Positions 34,490 to 42,556 of a DNA stretch of 64,000 bases are shown here, piece after piece (the stretch's first letter is position 1; each line of letters opens with the position of its first letter). Position numbers and translations under genes: made by a program. The notes beneath the pieces were generated by a model. The model was not told the origin of the DNA, did no database searches, and was given only the letters and a program-made list of their open reading frames with translations. This DNA is from Oscillospiraceae bacterium. GTDB lineage: Bacteria; Bacillota; Clostridia; Oscillospirales; Ruminococcaceae. The stretch spans positions 82,042 to 146,041 of the forward strand of contig JAIHAL010000002.1 of NCBI GenBank assembly GCA_020054675.1. Reading direction: 5' to 3'.

Positions 34490-34589
34490 ATGCGGGTGGA
34501 TGAGGCCCACATGCAAGAAAAATGTATGTATGTTTGGTATTGGCATTTTGCAAGTTAGCTTACGCTAACCATGTATGTATAATACCATG
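34490..34589 (+). other. Short open frame and palindrome in the pcrA-dacA gap
   Basis: AAGGAGAAC precedes an ATG at 34490 that opens 22 codons ending MYVWYWHFAS at a TAG (34556-34558). The stop overlaps the inverted repeat GTTAGC-TTAC-GCTAAC (34554-34569), which is itself followed by TATAAT and lies between GGTATT and AATACC half-sites. It could be a leader peptide, an operator-promoter remnant or chance. No suitable gene follows within 160 bp. The rest of the 332-bp gap holds only the dacA promoter. Confidence 0.3.
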
Positions 34590-34689
34590 GATTTTCTGGC
34601 TTGTCAATAGTTTTTTTAAAAAAATTGGGATGAAATAGTGTTTGAAAATTCTTTGTAAGCTTATTTTACGTATTTCAACTAAAAGGGGA

Positions 34690-34718
34690 TTGAAATTTTA
34701 AGTGAAAAATGTTAAAAT
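34690..34718 (+). promoter_or_regulatory. Promoter of the D,D-carboxypeptidase gene
   Basis: TTGAAA, 17 bp, TAAAAT, about 35 nt before the ATG at 34753. Confidence 0.65.
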
Positions 34719-34752
34719 GAATTAAAAAAGTGACGGGAGGCAAATTTTATTT

Positions 34753-35826
34753 ATGCGGGCAAGACTTTTAAGAAGATTTAAAAATGACAAAAAATATAAG
34801 GTAAGACGCCGCGTTTTTTCTTTTTCACTTTTTTTGGCCGCTGTAATCGGCGCGGTTGCGCTTGGCAACCGCTTGACAATAAATTCCACTCAGGATGAGC
34901 CTGCAAGCGTAAAGCCTTTGTCGGCAAAACCGCCTGTTGTTTCTCAGACTGAGGTTACAATTCAAACCGAATCTATACCTGAAATACCAAAGCCGGAAAT
35001 CCCTTATCCGACAGCGGATGCAAGTACGGTGCAGTTTGCGGATGATGTCACAAGCGAATATGCAGTGCTTGTGGATGTTTCTTCAAATAAAATTCTTGCA
35101 CAGAGAAACAGCAGCGCAAGGATATATCCAGCATCCCTTACAAAGGTGATGACGCTTATAATAGCGGCTGAAAAGGCCACCGATACGGAAAAAACCTTTA
35201 CAATGACAAATGAGATAATAGACCCGCTTGTGAGGCAGGATGCCACACGCGCGGGATTTGAGGACGGCGAGGCCGTAAAGATAATTGATATGATGTACGG
35301 GGCGATACTTCCTTCGGGAGCAGACGCCACAGTTGGACTTGCAAAGGCTCTTTGCGGCTCTGAAAGCGCTTTTGTGGAGCTTATGAACGAAAAGGCAAAA
35401 GCTCTCGGACTTAAAGATACGCATTTTGTAAATACAAGCGGACTTCATGATTCAGAGCATTATTCAACGCCGGAGGATATGGCTGTTATACTTGAATATG
35501 CCATGAAGAACGAGCTTTGCAGGAAAATACTTTCAACTTATCAGTATACAACTTCTCCAACGCCGCAGCATCCAAACGGAATTTTGCTTGAAAGCACGAT
35601 GTTTTCGAGGATGTATGGCACGGAGGTAGAGAATGTCACTATACTTGGGGGGAAAATGGGTTATACCGATGAGGCGGGCAACTGTCTTGCAAGTTTTGCG
35701 GTAAAAAACGGCAAAGAATATGTTGCAGTAACCACAAAAGGCTCGGGCAAATATGCGCCGATTTTTGATTCGTTTAAAATATACGGAAATTATATTGACC
35801 ATGCTCAAGTTGCAGGAGCAGGATAA
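34753..35826 (+). CDS. D-alanyl-D-alanine carboxypeptidase (PBP5/DacF family, S11)
   Basis: Trims the terminal D-Ala of peptidoglycan stem peptides outside the membrane. 357 residues: basic start, one membrane segment (about 21-38), a Pro-rich linker (about 48-88), then the S11 peptidase domain. The SxxK motif is SLTK (Ser128-Lys131). The second motif reads SGA (188-190) where SGN is usual, and the third KMG (301-303) where KTG is usual, in GGKMGYTDEAGNC. The C-terminal beta domain and amphipathic anchor of DacA are absent. GGGAGG lies 12 nt upstream, a long spacing. A terminator follows. Confidence 0.9.
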   Translation: MRARLLRRFKNDKKYKVRRRVFSFSLFLAAVIGAVALGNRLTINSTQDEPASVKPLSAKPPVVSQTEVTIQTESIPEIPKPEIPYPTADASTVQFADDVTSEYAVLVDVSSNKILAQRNSSARIYPASLTKVMTLIIAAEKATDTEKTFTMTNEIIDPLVRQDATRAGFEDGEAVKIIDMMYGAILPSGADATVGLAKALCGSESAFVELMNEKAKALGLKDTHFVNTSGLHDSEHYSTPEDMAVILEYAMKNELCRKILSTYQYTTSPTPQHPNGILLESTMFSRMYGTEVENVTILGGKMGYTDEAGNCLASFAVKNGKEYVAVTTKGSGKYAPIFDSFKIYGNYIDHAQVAGAG

Positions 35827-35834
35827 ATAAAAAC

Positions 35835-35866
35835 TGCCGTTAAGGATTTACCTTAGCGGCAATTTT
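35835..35866. terminator. Bidirectional terminator
   Basis: TGCCGTTAAGG pairs with CCTTAGCGGCA (one wobble) followed by ATTTTAT. It lies between the convergent carboxypeptidase and btuD-like genes and ends next to the latter's stop. Confidence 0.8.
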
Positions 35867-36623
35867 ATTCCCATTTTGCAAGACTTTCTTTCATGTAATT
35901 TTTTATGTTTAAGCCGTAGACGCTGTTTATTTGCTCTCCGAAGAAAACCTTTTGCGGAGGGCCGTAATCGGCGATTTTTCCATTTTCCATAAGCAAGACC
36001 TTGTCTGAAAGCTCCATTGAAAGGTTCAAATCGTGAAAAACGCCTATGATGGCCCTTTCCTCATTGGAAACCCATTCTTTCAGGACTTTGGCAAGCTCAA
36101 GCTGGAAACGCAAATCAAGATGGTTTGTAGGTTCATCAAGAAGGATTATTTTGGGCTCTTGGGCAAATACTCTTGCAAGGAATACCCTTTGGAGCTGTCC
36201 GCCCGAAAGCTCTAATGCCGGTTTATCTTTAATTTCCAAAATCCCTGTTTTTTCAAGGCATTCAAGTACGATGCCTTCGTCTTTTTTGGTAAAGGAAGAA
36301 AACGGATTCTTGCTTAAATGCACATATCTTCCGAGAGAAACTGTTTCAAAGACGGTGTAAGGGAAATATACTTCCGAAATTTGCTGCATAAAGGCAATTT
36401 GAGAGGAAATGTCTTTTCTTTTTAAGGATGAAAGCTCCGCGCCGTTTAATTTTATGTTGCCCCTGTAAGGCAAAAATCCGGCAAGAGCGCGCAGCACTGT
36501 TGTTTTTCCGCATCCGTTCGGGCCGGCAATGGTGAGGAATTCGCCCTTTTGACAGGAAAAAGAAATTCCGTTTGCCACATCAAAATCATTGTATCCGCAA
36601 GATAAATTTTCAACCGAAATCAT
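35865..36623 (-). CDS. btuD: Cobalamin/corrinoid ABC transporter ATP-binding protein
   Basis: 252-residue ABC ATPase of the FecE/BtuD class. Walker A GPNGCGKTT (about residues 34-42), signature LSGGQLQRV, Walker B KIILLDEPTNHLD and the switch histidine HDL are all present. The start overlaps the permease stop (ATGA). It is the last gene of a cobalamin-riboswitch operon, which makes corrinoids the best substrate guess over ferric siderophores. Confidence 0.92.
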   Translation of the reverse strand: MISVENLSCGYNDFDVANGISFSCQKGEFLTIAGPNGCGKTTVLRALAGFLPYRGNIKLNGAELSSLKRKDISSQIAFMQQISEVYFPYTVFETVSLGRYVHLSKNPFSSFTKKDEGIVLECLEKTGILEIKDKPALELSGGQLQRVFLARVFAQEPKIILLDEPTNHLDLRFQLELAKVLKEWVSNEERAIIGVFHDLNLSMELSDKVLLMENGKIADYGPPQKVFFGEQINSVYGLNIKNYMKESLAKWE

Positions 36624-37636
36624 TTTTGCTTTCTCCTTAAATATACATAGGCAAAGAATGGCGCGCCTGCAAGCGCTGCTATTACGTTTACGGAAAATTC
36701 TTTTGGCGCGGCGGCAGTTCTTGCAATCAAATCGGCGGCAACCATAAAAATCCCTCCGAAAAGCGCAGACATTGGAACGAGGATTTTATGCCGCGGGGAA
36801 AAAAGCCTTCTTGCTATGTGCGGGGCAATGAGGTCGATAAAGCCTATAACTCCGGCGAATGATACGGCCGCTCCGGTTAAAATTGCGGTAGCCATCAGCA
36901 GCAGCCATTTTGTTTTTTTGGTTTGAACTCCAATGGCCGCAGCAGTTTCTTCACCGAAAGAAAGTATGTCAAGCTCCCTTGAAAAAAACAGTATGACCAA
37001 AAAGCAAACGGCGAATATAGGAAACATTATTTTAACATAATCCCAGCCCTTTGCGGAAAATGTTCCAAGCTGCCATTTCATCACAGCTTGATATTTGTCG
37101 CCTGAAAGCCCTGCAATAAAAGTGAGCAAGGCGTTTGTAAAAACCGAAAATACCATTCCGGTCAAAACTATGGTTGAGCCGGAAAGCATTTTATCGGTCT
37201 TTGCGGCAAGCATTACTGCTGAAAGTACTGTCAGCATTCCAAACAAAAGCCCGAAAAGCGGCAGGGTGAACGCTCCAAGAAACGGCAGGGAAATCCCCGT
37301 TATTATTATAATTCCCGCACCAAGTGATGCTCCTGATGAAACTCCAAGCGTAAAAGGGGAGGCAAGGGGATTTTTCAGCACCGATTGCACAACCGCTCCG
37401 CCGACGGAAAGAGCCGCTCCCACAAGAAAAGCAAGAAGGACACGAGGGAGCCTTAGTTCCCATATAATTGAAATATTTGCCTCATTAAAGCCATCCGGGA
37501 ACGGCTTTTGAAAAATTTTATTCAAAAGTACCGAAATAATGTCGGAAGGGTTTATAAAAACGCTTCCGACAGCTACTCCGAGTATTATGGCCGCTATTGC
37601 TGCGGCCGTTAGTATAAATAGATTTTTTTTATTCAT
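36620..37636 (-). CDS. btuC: Cobalamin/corrinoid ABC transporter permease (FecCD/BtuC family)
   Basis: 338 residues, about ten membrane segments. The family landmarks are LRLPRVLLAFLVGAALSVGGAVVQSVLKNPLASPFTLGVSSGASLGA near residues 57-107, AGVIGFIDLIAPHIARRLF and LIARTAAAPKEFSVNVIAALAGAPFFAYVYLRR at the end. It overlaps btuF by 8 nt and btuD by 4 nt. It forms the homodimeric channel. Confidence 0.93.
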   Translation of the reverse strand: MNKKNLFILTAAAIAAIILGVAVGSVFINPSDIISVLLNKIFQKPFPDGFNEANISIIWELRLPRVLLAFLVGAALSVGGAVVQSVLKNPLASPFTLGVSSGASLGAGIIIITGISLPFLGAFTLPLFGLLFGMLTVLSAVMLAAKTDKMLSGSTIVLTGMVFSVFTNALLTFIAGLSGDKYQAVMKWQLGTFSAKGWDYVKIMFPIFAVCFLVILFFSRELDILSFGEETAAAIGVQTKKTKWLLLMATAILTGAAVSFAGVIGFIDLIAPHIARRLFSPRHKILVPMSALFGGIFMVAADLIARTAAAPKEFSVNVIAALAGAPFFAYVYLRRKQK

Positions 37637-38555
37637 ATAAATCAGGATTTATTGCCTTTGCAATGGCAGTCATGCCTTCCACAATATTTTGTGATGCTCT
37701 TGAAGTGGGATTTAAGGGAACTTGAATTACATTTTTGTTCTTGACGGCATTTATTGCATCCCAGCCCGGCCTTGAAAGAATTTCCTTGTAATCATAACCG
37801 TCATAGGAAACGTTTGTGATGATAACGTCAGGATTTGCTGAAATTATGCTTTCATCTGTTACTGCAATCCAACCGCTCTGGCCCGCAAAAATATTTTCTC
37901 CGCCTGCAAGCTCAATTATTTCGTTGAGGAAGGTATCTTTTCCAAAGCTGTAGCCTTGTGAAATTTCAAAGTAAACCTTTTTCTTTTGAGCTGCTTTTTC
38001 TGTTGTTTTCTTTATTTTGTCAATGGTGTCGTCAATGTTTTTGATTAGCTCCGCGCCTTTTTCATCGGTTTGAGTATAGCCTGCAATGAATTTTATATTG
38101 TCCTTTATGCTTTGAAGTGAATTTGCGGAAGGGATATAGAATACTTTAATTCCGGCATCTTTAAGCGAGGAATACGGGTCGCTTGCGCCGTCTGTGTTGA
38201 TTTCGTCGACAAATACCGCATCGGGCTTTAATGATATAATTTGTTCGAGATTAAGATTTTGTATGTCCAACGTTGCCTTGGAAGCGTCTATTCCTGCGTC
38301 TGCCGAATAGGTGTCCGCCGCGATTATTTTGTCTTTAAGTCCAAGACCCACTAAGATTTCAGTGTTTGCCGGTGAAGTTGAAATGATTGTTTTAATGCTG
38401 TCCGGAACATCAACCTTGTTGCCGAGCCTGTCCTCAATTTGCGACGAGGCGCTGCTTGAAGCCGAACTTTCCGAACTGCCGCCGTTGTTTGAACATGCGG
38501 TAAAAGAAATTGCCATTATTCCTGCAAGAATAAGCGAAACCAAACTTTTTTTCAT
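37629..38555 (-). CDS. btuF: Cobalamin/corrinoid-binding lipoprotein (BtuF-like)
   Basis: 308-residue substrate-binding lipoprotein of the helical-backbone class. Lipobox FTAC then a Ser-rich linker, followed by RLGNKVDVPDSIKTIISTSPANTEILVGLGLKDKIIAAD, the typical start of the fold, and SLKPDAVFVDE. A signal motif IISANPDVIITN and a final NPTSRASQNIVEG also fit. Corrinoid specificity is inferred from the riboswitch; ferric siderophores are the main alternative for the family. Confidence 0.9.
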   Translation of the reverse strand: MKKSLVSLILAGIMAISFTACSNNGGSSESSASSSASSQIEDRLGNKVDVPDSIKTIISTSPANTEILVGLGLKDKIIAADTYSADAGIDASKATLDIQNLNLEQIISLKPDAVFVDEINTDGASDPYSSLKDAGIKVFYIPSANSLQSIKDNIKFIAGYTQTDEKGAELIKNIDDTIDKIKKTTEKAAQKKKVYFEISQGYSFGKDTFLNEIIELAGGENIFAGQSGWIAVTDESIISANPDVIITNVSYDGYDYKEILSRPGWDAINAVKNKNVIQVPLNPTSRASQNIVEGMTAIAKAINPDLYE

Positions 38556-38577
38556 TAAATTCTTTCTCCTTTGGATT

Positions 38578-39312
38578 TTAAAACTTTATTGCTGCAAGCG
38601 CAATAAGCCCCACGGTTTCGGAGATGGTAATTGCATAGCTTGCCGCGTCGCCTCCCGCCTCGGAGAAATTTTTTAAAACATCCGCCGAAAAGATGAAGCA
38701 AAACAGCATGGCTATAATCACAATAGCCCCCCTTGTGCCGCAAAGGGCGGAGCAAACCAGCGCCGTCAGGATGAAAACAATCAGAAGCACAATAAGAATT
38801 TTCCCGTTGTATGGAAGTTTATGCCCGTCTTTGTTTTCCATTATGAGCGGCGATGAAAAAATCATTAAAACGGCAAGCTCTCTTGAAACCAGCGGAATGA
38901 ATATCAAAAGCCATAAGTTTTCCTTGAAATCCAAAAAGCAATAAATTCCGGCAAAATTTAAAATCATCAGCAGAACAAGCGAAAACATCCCGAAAATTCC
39001 CCTGCGGTTTTCGCTTGAATATCCGGCCTTTGAGGAATTTATCAATGCGGCAGTGTCCATAAAGCCTTCCAAATGGATATATCTTGTAAACCAAAATGGA
39101 AAGGCACACATTATTGCGGCAAAAGTCATCAAAGGGACATTTAAAGTCGTCAGAGCAAGATGCAAAACCCGCCATAAAATCCCGATTAAAAGTCCCGACC
39201 ATATAAGGCCTATCAGGACGTATTTTGCCGGAACAGAAGAATCTTTTTTTGATATTAAGGAAAATCTTGTGTACATTCCAAGCGGCATGAAAACGGCTTT
39301 AAGCAGGCGCAT
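38578..39312 (-). CDS. cobS: Adenosylcobinamide-GDP ribazoletransferase (cobalamin synthase), divergent
   Basis: Membrane enzyme joining the lower ligand to adenosylcobinamide-GDP in the last steps of cobamide assembly. 244 residues with about six membrane segments. The N-terminal MPLGMYTRFSL resembles the usual LTRIPL region, and the active-site motif reads IHLEGFMDTAALINSSKAG, where most CobS have HLDGLADTADG. GGAGG precedes the ATG. It is the first gene behind a cobalamin riboswitch and precedes the corrinoid transporter, so imported cobinamide is probably rebuilt into a cobamide. CobU and CobC are not nearby. Confidence 0.85.
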   Translation of the reverse strand: MRLLKAVFMPLGMYTRFSLISKKDSSVPAKYVLIGLIWSGLLIGILWRVLHLALTTLNVPLMTFAAIMCAFPFWFTRYIHLEGFMDTAALINSSKAGYSSENRRGIFGMFSLVLLMILNFAGIYCFLDFKENLWLLIFIPLVSRELAVLMIFSSPLIMENKDGHKLPYNGKILIVLLIVFILTALVCSALCGTRGAIVIIAMLFCFIFSADVLKNFSEAGGDAASYAITISETVGLIALAAIKF

Positions 39313-39354
39313 ACTTTTTCCTCCAAATTCGTTGATGTTTTAAAAATTAGAAAA

Positions 39355-39710
39355 AAAGCACCTCGGCAAAAACCAAAGTGCGGGGTTTGTGAAAATTAAG
39401 ACAACAAAACAAAGCCTTGCGCGCGCACAAGACAAAAAATCATCTTAAAATCACAAACTACATCCTCCGTACTCTGCAGAGCCATAGTTCACGCCGTTAA
39501 AATGCGGCGAAGTGCGGGCAGGTCTTCCGACTCTGACATCATTGCCTTGCCTTTAAGTCTTCCCGGTTTCCCAGTGACCGGCTTTTGCCGAAAAAGGCAG
39601 GCTCCGTCATTACGGCGGCAGGACCGTTCGGGCATTTCACCCGATTCCCTATTATCTTTTTGGCATAATTCACACCAAAAAGCACCCGCATAAGTGATAT
39701 TCATTTTTGT
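39355..39710 (-). promoter_or_regulatory. Cobalamin riboswitch with terminator
   Basis: On the minus strand the conserved core is visible: GGTCACTGGGAAACC (39579-39565, B12 box), then AGTCGGAAGACCTGCCC (about 39533-39517). Upstream segments GGGTGAAATGCCCGAACGG and TGCCGCCGTAATGACGG fit the P3-P6 region. A 9-bp stem GCACTTTGG/CCGAGGTGC followed by T7 (39385-39355) is the expression-platform terminator. It controls cobS-btuFCD, probably turning them off when adenosylcobalamin is bound. Confidence 0.93.
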
Positions 39711-39746
39711 ATGCAAAAAAACCGCTGTTTTGTTTGCAGCATAAAT

Positions 39747-39775
39747 ATTTTATCATAGCTTTGCCTTTATGTCAA
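39747..39775 (-). promoter_or_regulatory. Promoter of the cobalamin riboswitch operon
   Basis: On the minus strand TTGACA (39775-39770), 17 bp and TAAAAT (39752-39747), just after the stop of the upstream GH4-family gene. Confidence 0.8.
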
Positions 39776-39776
39776 A

Positions 39777-41147
39777 TCAGCAGTAATAAATCAAATGTGC
39801 TCTTATGCTGGAAAGCATTTCCTTGTAAAGCTCCGTTGCGCTTGCAAGGTCTATCGTTACGAGGGGGTCGTTCAAGAAAGCGTTGAAGGCAATGTCCAAA
39901 TCCTTTTCAAATACCGATTTTATAACGGTTTGCTGGTTTATGACATGTCTTATGGCAAGCGCATATATTTCATCGGGCAGAGTTCCCGCAGCAACCGGCT
40001 TTATTGAATTGTGGGAGAATAGAGCGTTTGTCTGCACGATTGCACCGGCAGGCAAATTGCAAACCTGTCCGGAATTCGGGAGGTCTGCATTGGAAATTAA
40101 GTTCCCAAGTCCCAAAAGAGCTTTTATTTGAAGCACGCAATCGCTTCCGGACGGGCCTATCCTGAGCTGTTCTTCTCCGCTCATAAGCCTTTTTGAGCGC
40201 TGGAGTCTTTCGGATTTCCGCCTTCTTAAATAATTTACGCTCATAAGCCCGAATTTCCATGTGGAAACGACTTTTGGATTTTTAAGATACCATGGCGGGC
40301 AGAACTCGGCTGAATACCTGTCGCTTTGGGCAGGAATAAGCCCGTACCTCAAAAACAAATCAAACCTTATCATGTTTGCGCTTGCATAAGGGTTTGTTTT
40401 AAATTCGCCGGCGCGCTTTTCATATCCCGTTCGCGCGCAAATTTCGGCGTATTTGCGGAAGACATCCATAAGGCTGTTGCCTTGATAGTTTGCTTCATTT
40501 ACCCACGAAAAATTGTTTATTCCGATAAGATTTGTTTTTATTTCCTTTTTGCATACGGCGGAAACGCCAAATTCCTTTGCCGCAAGCTCTGCAAGAAGCT
40601 CTTGCGCGGAAAAAGGTTCGCTTGATGAGCCGAAAGCCTTTATTTGCGGGAAGACCTTGTAAAGCACTCCAAGACAGACCGACATTGGATGTGTTAAGTT
40701 TATCACCCATGCATCTGGGCAAAGCTTTTTTATTTCCTCGGCGATTTTTATGTAAACAGGCAGGGTTCTTACGGCCCTTACTATTCCGCCCGGCCCTGCG
40801 GAATCCCCCACCGGCTGATATATTCCAAACATTTCCGGTATGTGTATGTCGGAAACTATTTCCTCCAATGTTCCCGGAGTTATAGAGATTATCACAAAAT
40901 CGGCATTTTTTAAAGCTTCTTCAAGGGTATCCGCGGCAAGATAAATAAATCCTCCTTTTGCCGCCGGATTTTCCCGCAATTTGTTGCCTATAACCTCGTT
41001 GGCAAGAGCGGCTTGTTTGTCTGTATCGTAAAGCCGCACCGTGCCGCCAAGCTGTTCCTCGCCGGCAAGTTCGCCTATGAGTTTCCAGCCGAAATTCATT
41101 GAGCCTCCGCCTATATAGGCGATATTTAAATTTTTTGCGTCAGCCAT
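39777..41147 (-). CDS. GH4-family NAD-dependent glycosidase-like protein with altered metal site
   Basis: 456 residues. The N-terminal Rossmann fold NIAYIGGGSMNFGWKLIGEL binds NAD, and GDSAGPGGIVRAVRTLPVYIKIA and WVINLTHPMSVCLGVLYK match the alpha-glucosidase/alpha-galactosidase/alpha-galacturonidase branch of GH4. In active GH4 enzymes a Cys and a His bind Mn2+. Here the Cys region reads AFGSSSEPFS (173-180) and the NH of GxNHxxW reads GINNFSW (209-215), so both ligands seem replaced. It may be inactive, regulatory or use another mechanism. AAGGGGAAA precedes the ATG. It stands alone, so a pectin link (LplD-like alpha-galacturonidase) is only a guess. Confidence 0.8.
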   Translation of the reverse strand: MADAKNLNIAYIGGGSMNFGWKLIGELAGEEQLGGTVRLYDTDKQAALANEVIGNKLRENPAAKGGFIYLAADTLEEALKNADFVIISITPGTLEEIVSDIHIPEMFGIYQPVGDSAGPGGIVRAVRTLPVYIKIAEEIKKLCPDAWVINLTHPMSVCLGVLYKVFPQIKAFGSSSEPFSAQELLAELAAKEFGVSAVCKKEIKTNLIGINNFSWVNEANYQGNSLMDVFRKYAEICARTGYEKRAGEFKTNPYASANMIRFDLFLRYGLIPAQSDRYSAEFCPPWYLKNPKVVSTWKFGLMSVNYLRRRKSERLQRSKRLMSGEEQLRIGPSGSDCVLQIKALLGLGNLISNADLPNSGQVCNLPAGAIVQTNALFSHNSIKPVAAGTLPDEIYALAIRHVINQQTVIKSVFEKDLDIAFNAFLNDPLVTIDLASATELYKEMLSSIRAHLIYYC

Positions 41148-41239
41148 TAAAATTTCCCCTTAAACAAGCTTATCCTTTTTTACTTATTGTACATTAAATG
41201 GCAAAGTTGGTCAAGGGGTTTTATTAAAAGCAATGAAGA

Positions 41240-42250
41240 TTAAAGCGTTTTGCCCTCAAATTCAACCCGGCGCTTTATGTCGGCCATGAGAACGTCAAAC
41301 TGCGCTGGATTTAAGGATTGCGCACCATCGCTGAGGGCCTTTGCGGGATTGTTGTGCACTTCTATTATAAGCCCGTCGGCTCCTGCGGCAATTGAGGCTT
41401 TTGAAAGAGACGGGACAAGGGACGAGATTCCTGAGGCGTGGCTTGGGTCAACTATTACCGGCAGGTGCGAGATTTTTTTAAGCAGCGGTATTGCGCTTAT
41501 GTCAAGAGTATTTCGCGTCATTGTTTCAAAAGTCCTTATGCCCCTTTCGCAAAGGATGACATTTTTGTTTCCGCCGGCCATAATGTATTCCGCGCTCATT
41601 AAAAATTCCTCTATTGTGTTTGCGAGCCCTCTTTTGAGGAGTATTGGCTTTGAGCATTTGCCGAGTTCCTTCAACAAATCAAAATTCTGCATATTCCTTG
41701 CGCCGACTTGAATTATGTCCACATCGGCGAACATATCAATATGGTTTAAATTCATTATTTCTGTTACAATGGGGAGTCCGGTTTCCTTTTTTGCTTCAAG
41801 CAGCAGCTTTATTCCATCCGCTTGAAGCCCTTGGAACGAATATGGTGATGTTCTTGGCTTAAATGCTCCGCCCCTTAAAAGCTTTGCTCCGCTTTTCTTA
41901 ACTGATTTTGCAATCTCAACAATCTGCTCTTCGGATTCCACCGAACAAGGTCCTGCTATTACGCTGAAAAATCCCTCGCCAATATTTATCCCGTTTAAAT
42001 TTATTACGGTATCCATGGGATGCATTTTTCTGTTTGCCATTTTGTAAGGTTCGGAAATCCTTTTTACACTTTCGACAATTTCGTTGTTGGAAAAGCTGTC
42101 CGGGTCTATTTTGCTTGTATCGCCTATAATTCCTAAAATTGTATGCTCTGTGCCTTCGCTGAGATTTGTGGAAAATCCCTGTTCTGCAAGCAAAGCTATA
42201 AGCGACTGAAGTTTCTCTTTGTCCGGGTTTTGCTTTAAAACTAAAATCAT
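41240..42250 (-). CDS. aroF: 3-deoxy-7-phosphoheptulonate (DAHP) synthase
   Basis: First enzyme of the shikimate pathway, condensing phosphoenolpyruvate and erythrose 4-phosphate. 336 residues from ATG 42250 (AAAGGAG 8 nt upstream). An N-terminal ferredoxin-like regulatory domain (about 1-70, MILVLKQNPDKEK) precedes the type Ibeta barrel with VIAGPCSVESEEQI, RGGAFKPRTSPYSFQGL, VGARNMQNF, LLKRG and PVIVDPSHASG. Such enzymes are usually feedback-inhibited through the N-terminal domain. The leader upstream encodes a Phe/Tyr-rich peptide, suggesting transcription attenuation by aromatic amino acids. Confidence 0.95.
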   Translation of the reverse strand: MILVLKQNPDKEKLQSLIALLAEQGFSTNLSEGTEHTILGIIGDTSKIDPDSFSNNEIVESVKRISEPYKMANRKMHPMDTVINLNGINIGEGFFSVIAGPCSVESEEQIVEIAKSVKKSGAKLLRGGAFKPRTSPYSFQGLQADGIKLLLEAKKETGLPIVTEIMNLNHIDMFADVDIIQVGARNMQNFDLLKELGKCSKPILLKRGLANTIEEFLMSAEYIMAGGNKNVILCERGIRTFETMTRNTLDISAIPLLKKISHLPVIVDPSHASGISSLVPSLSKASIAAGADGLIIEVHNNPAKALSDGAQSLNPAQFDVLMADIKRRVEFEGKTL

Positions 42251-42275
42251 AAAACATTCTCCTTTAAAATTGCAA

Positions 42276-42303
42276 GCCGGCAACCTTGCTGAAAGTTACC
42301 GGC
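42276..42303 (-). promoter_or_regulatory. Attenuator-like hairpin before the DAHP synthase gene
   Basis: On the minus strand GCCGGTAAC (42303-42295) pairs with GTTGCCGGC (42284-42276), then TTGCAATTTT. The 5' arm can instead pair with TTACCG (42341-42336) just after the leader peptide stop, giving a competing hairpin. The T tract is modest, so control may be partial termination or occlusion of the nearby ribosome binding site. Confidence 0.6.
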
Positions 42304-42342
42304 TTTTTGATTTCTTTAAAATTTTAAGCTTTAATCGGTAAT

Positions 42343-42429
42343 TTATTCAGCAGCACAAAAAGCCTTTGCTCTAAAATAGCAAAAGCTGTAAAAATATGCA
42401 AAAAATACTGAATAAATCATGTTTGGCAT
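42343..42429 (-). CDS. Phe/Tyr-rich leader peptide of the DAHP synthase gene
   Basis: A 28-residue open frame with AAAGGGA 7 nt before its ATG. Its centre reads VFFAYFYSFCYF, and in total it contains six Phe and four Tyr codons. It starts about 26 nt after the predicted transcription start and its stop lies 37 nt before the hairpin that precedes aroF. The layout is that of a ribosome-dependent attenuator responding to charged tRNA-Phe and tRNA-Tyr. No T-box elements are seen in this leader. Function is inferred from composition and position only. Confidence 0.72.
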   Translation of the reverse strand: MPNMIYSVFFAYFYSFCYFRAKAFCAAE

Positions 42430-42461
42430 AATTTCATCCCTTTAAAGCTTTTATGTGTTAA

Positions 42462-42490
42462 AGTATACATCCATTGTCCCATTTTGTCAA
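42462..42490 (-). promoter_or_regulatory. Promoter of the aroF leader transcript
   Basis: On the minus strand TTGACA (42490-42485), 17 bp and TATACT (42467-42462). Confidence 0.8.
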
Positions 42491-42510
42491 TAGCAAATTT
42501 GCATAAATAA

Positions 42511-42551
42511 TAAAAAAGCGCCGTAGGATTATTTTTCACACGGCGCTTTAA
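42511..42551 (-). terminator. Terminator of the amidase gene
   Basis: On the minus strand AAAGCGCCGT pairs with ACGGCGCTTT and is followed by T-rich sequence, directly after the amidase stop and upstream of the aroF promoter. Confidence 0.85.
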
Positions 42552-42556
42552 AGATT

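Noticed and set aside
42276-42429. T-box riboswitch upstream of aroF
   Set aside because: No T-box core sequence (AGGGTGG...) or specifier stem is visible. The Phe/Tyr-rich frame explains the leader better.
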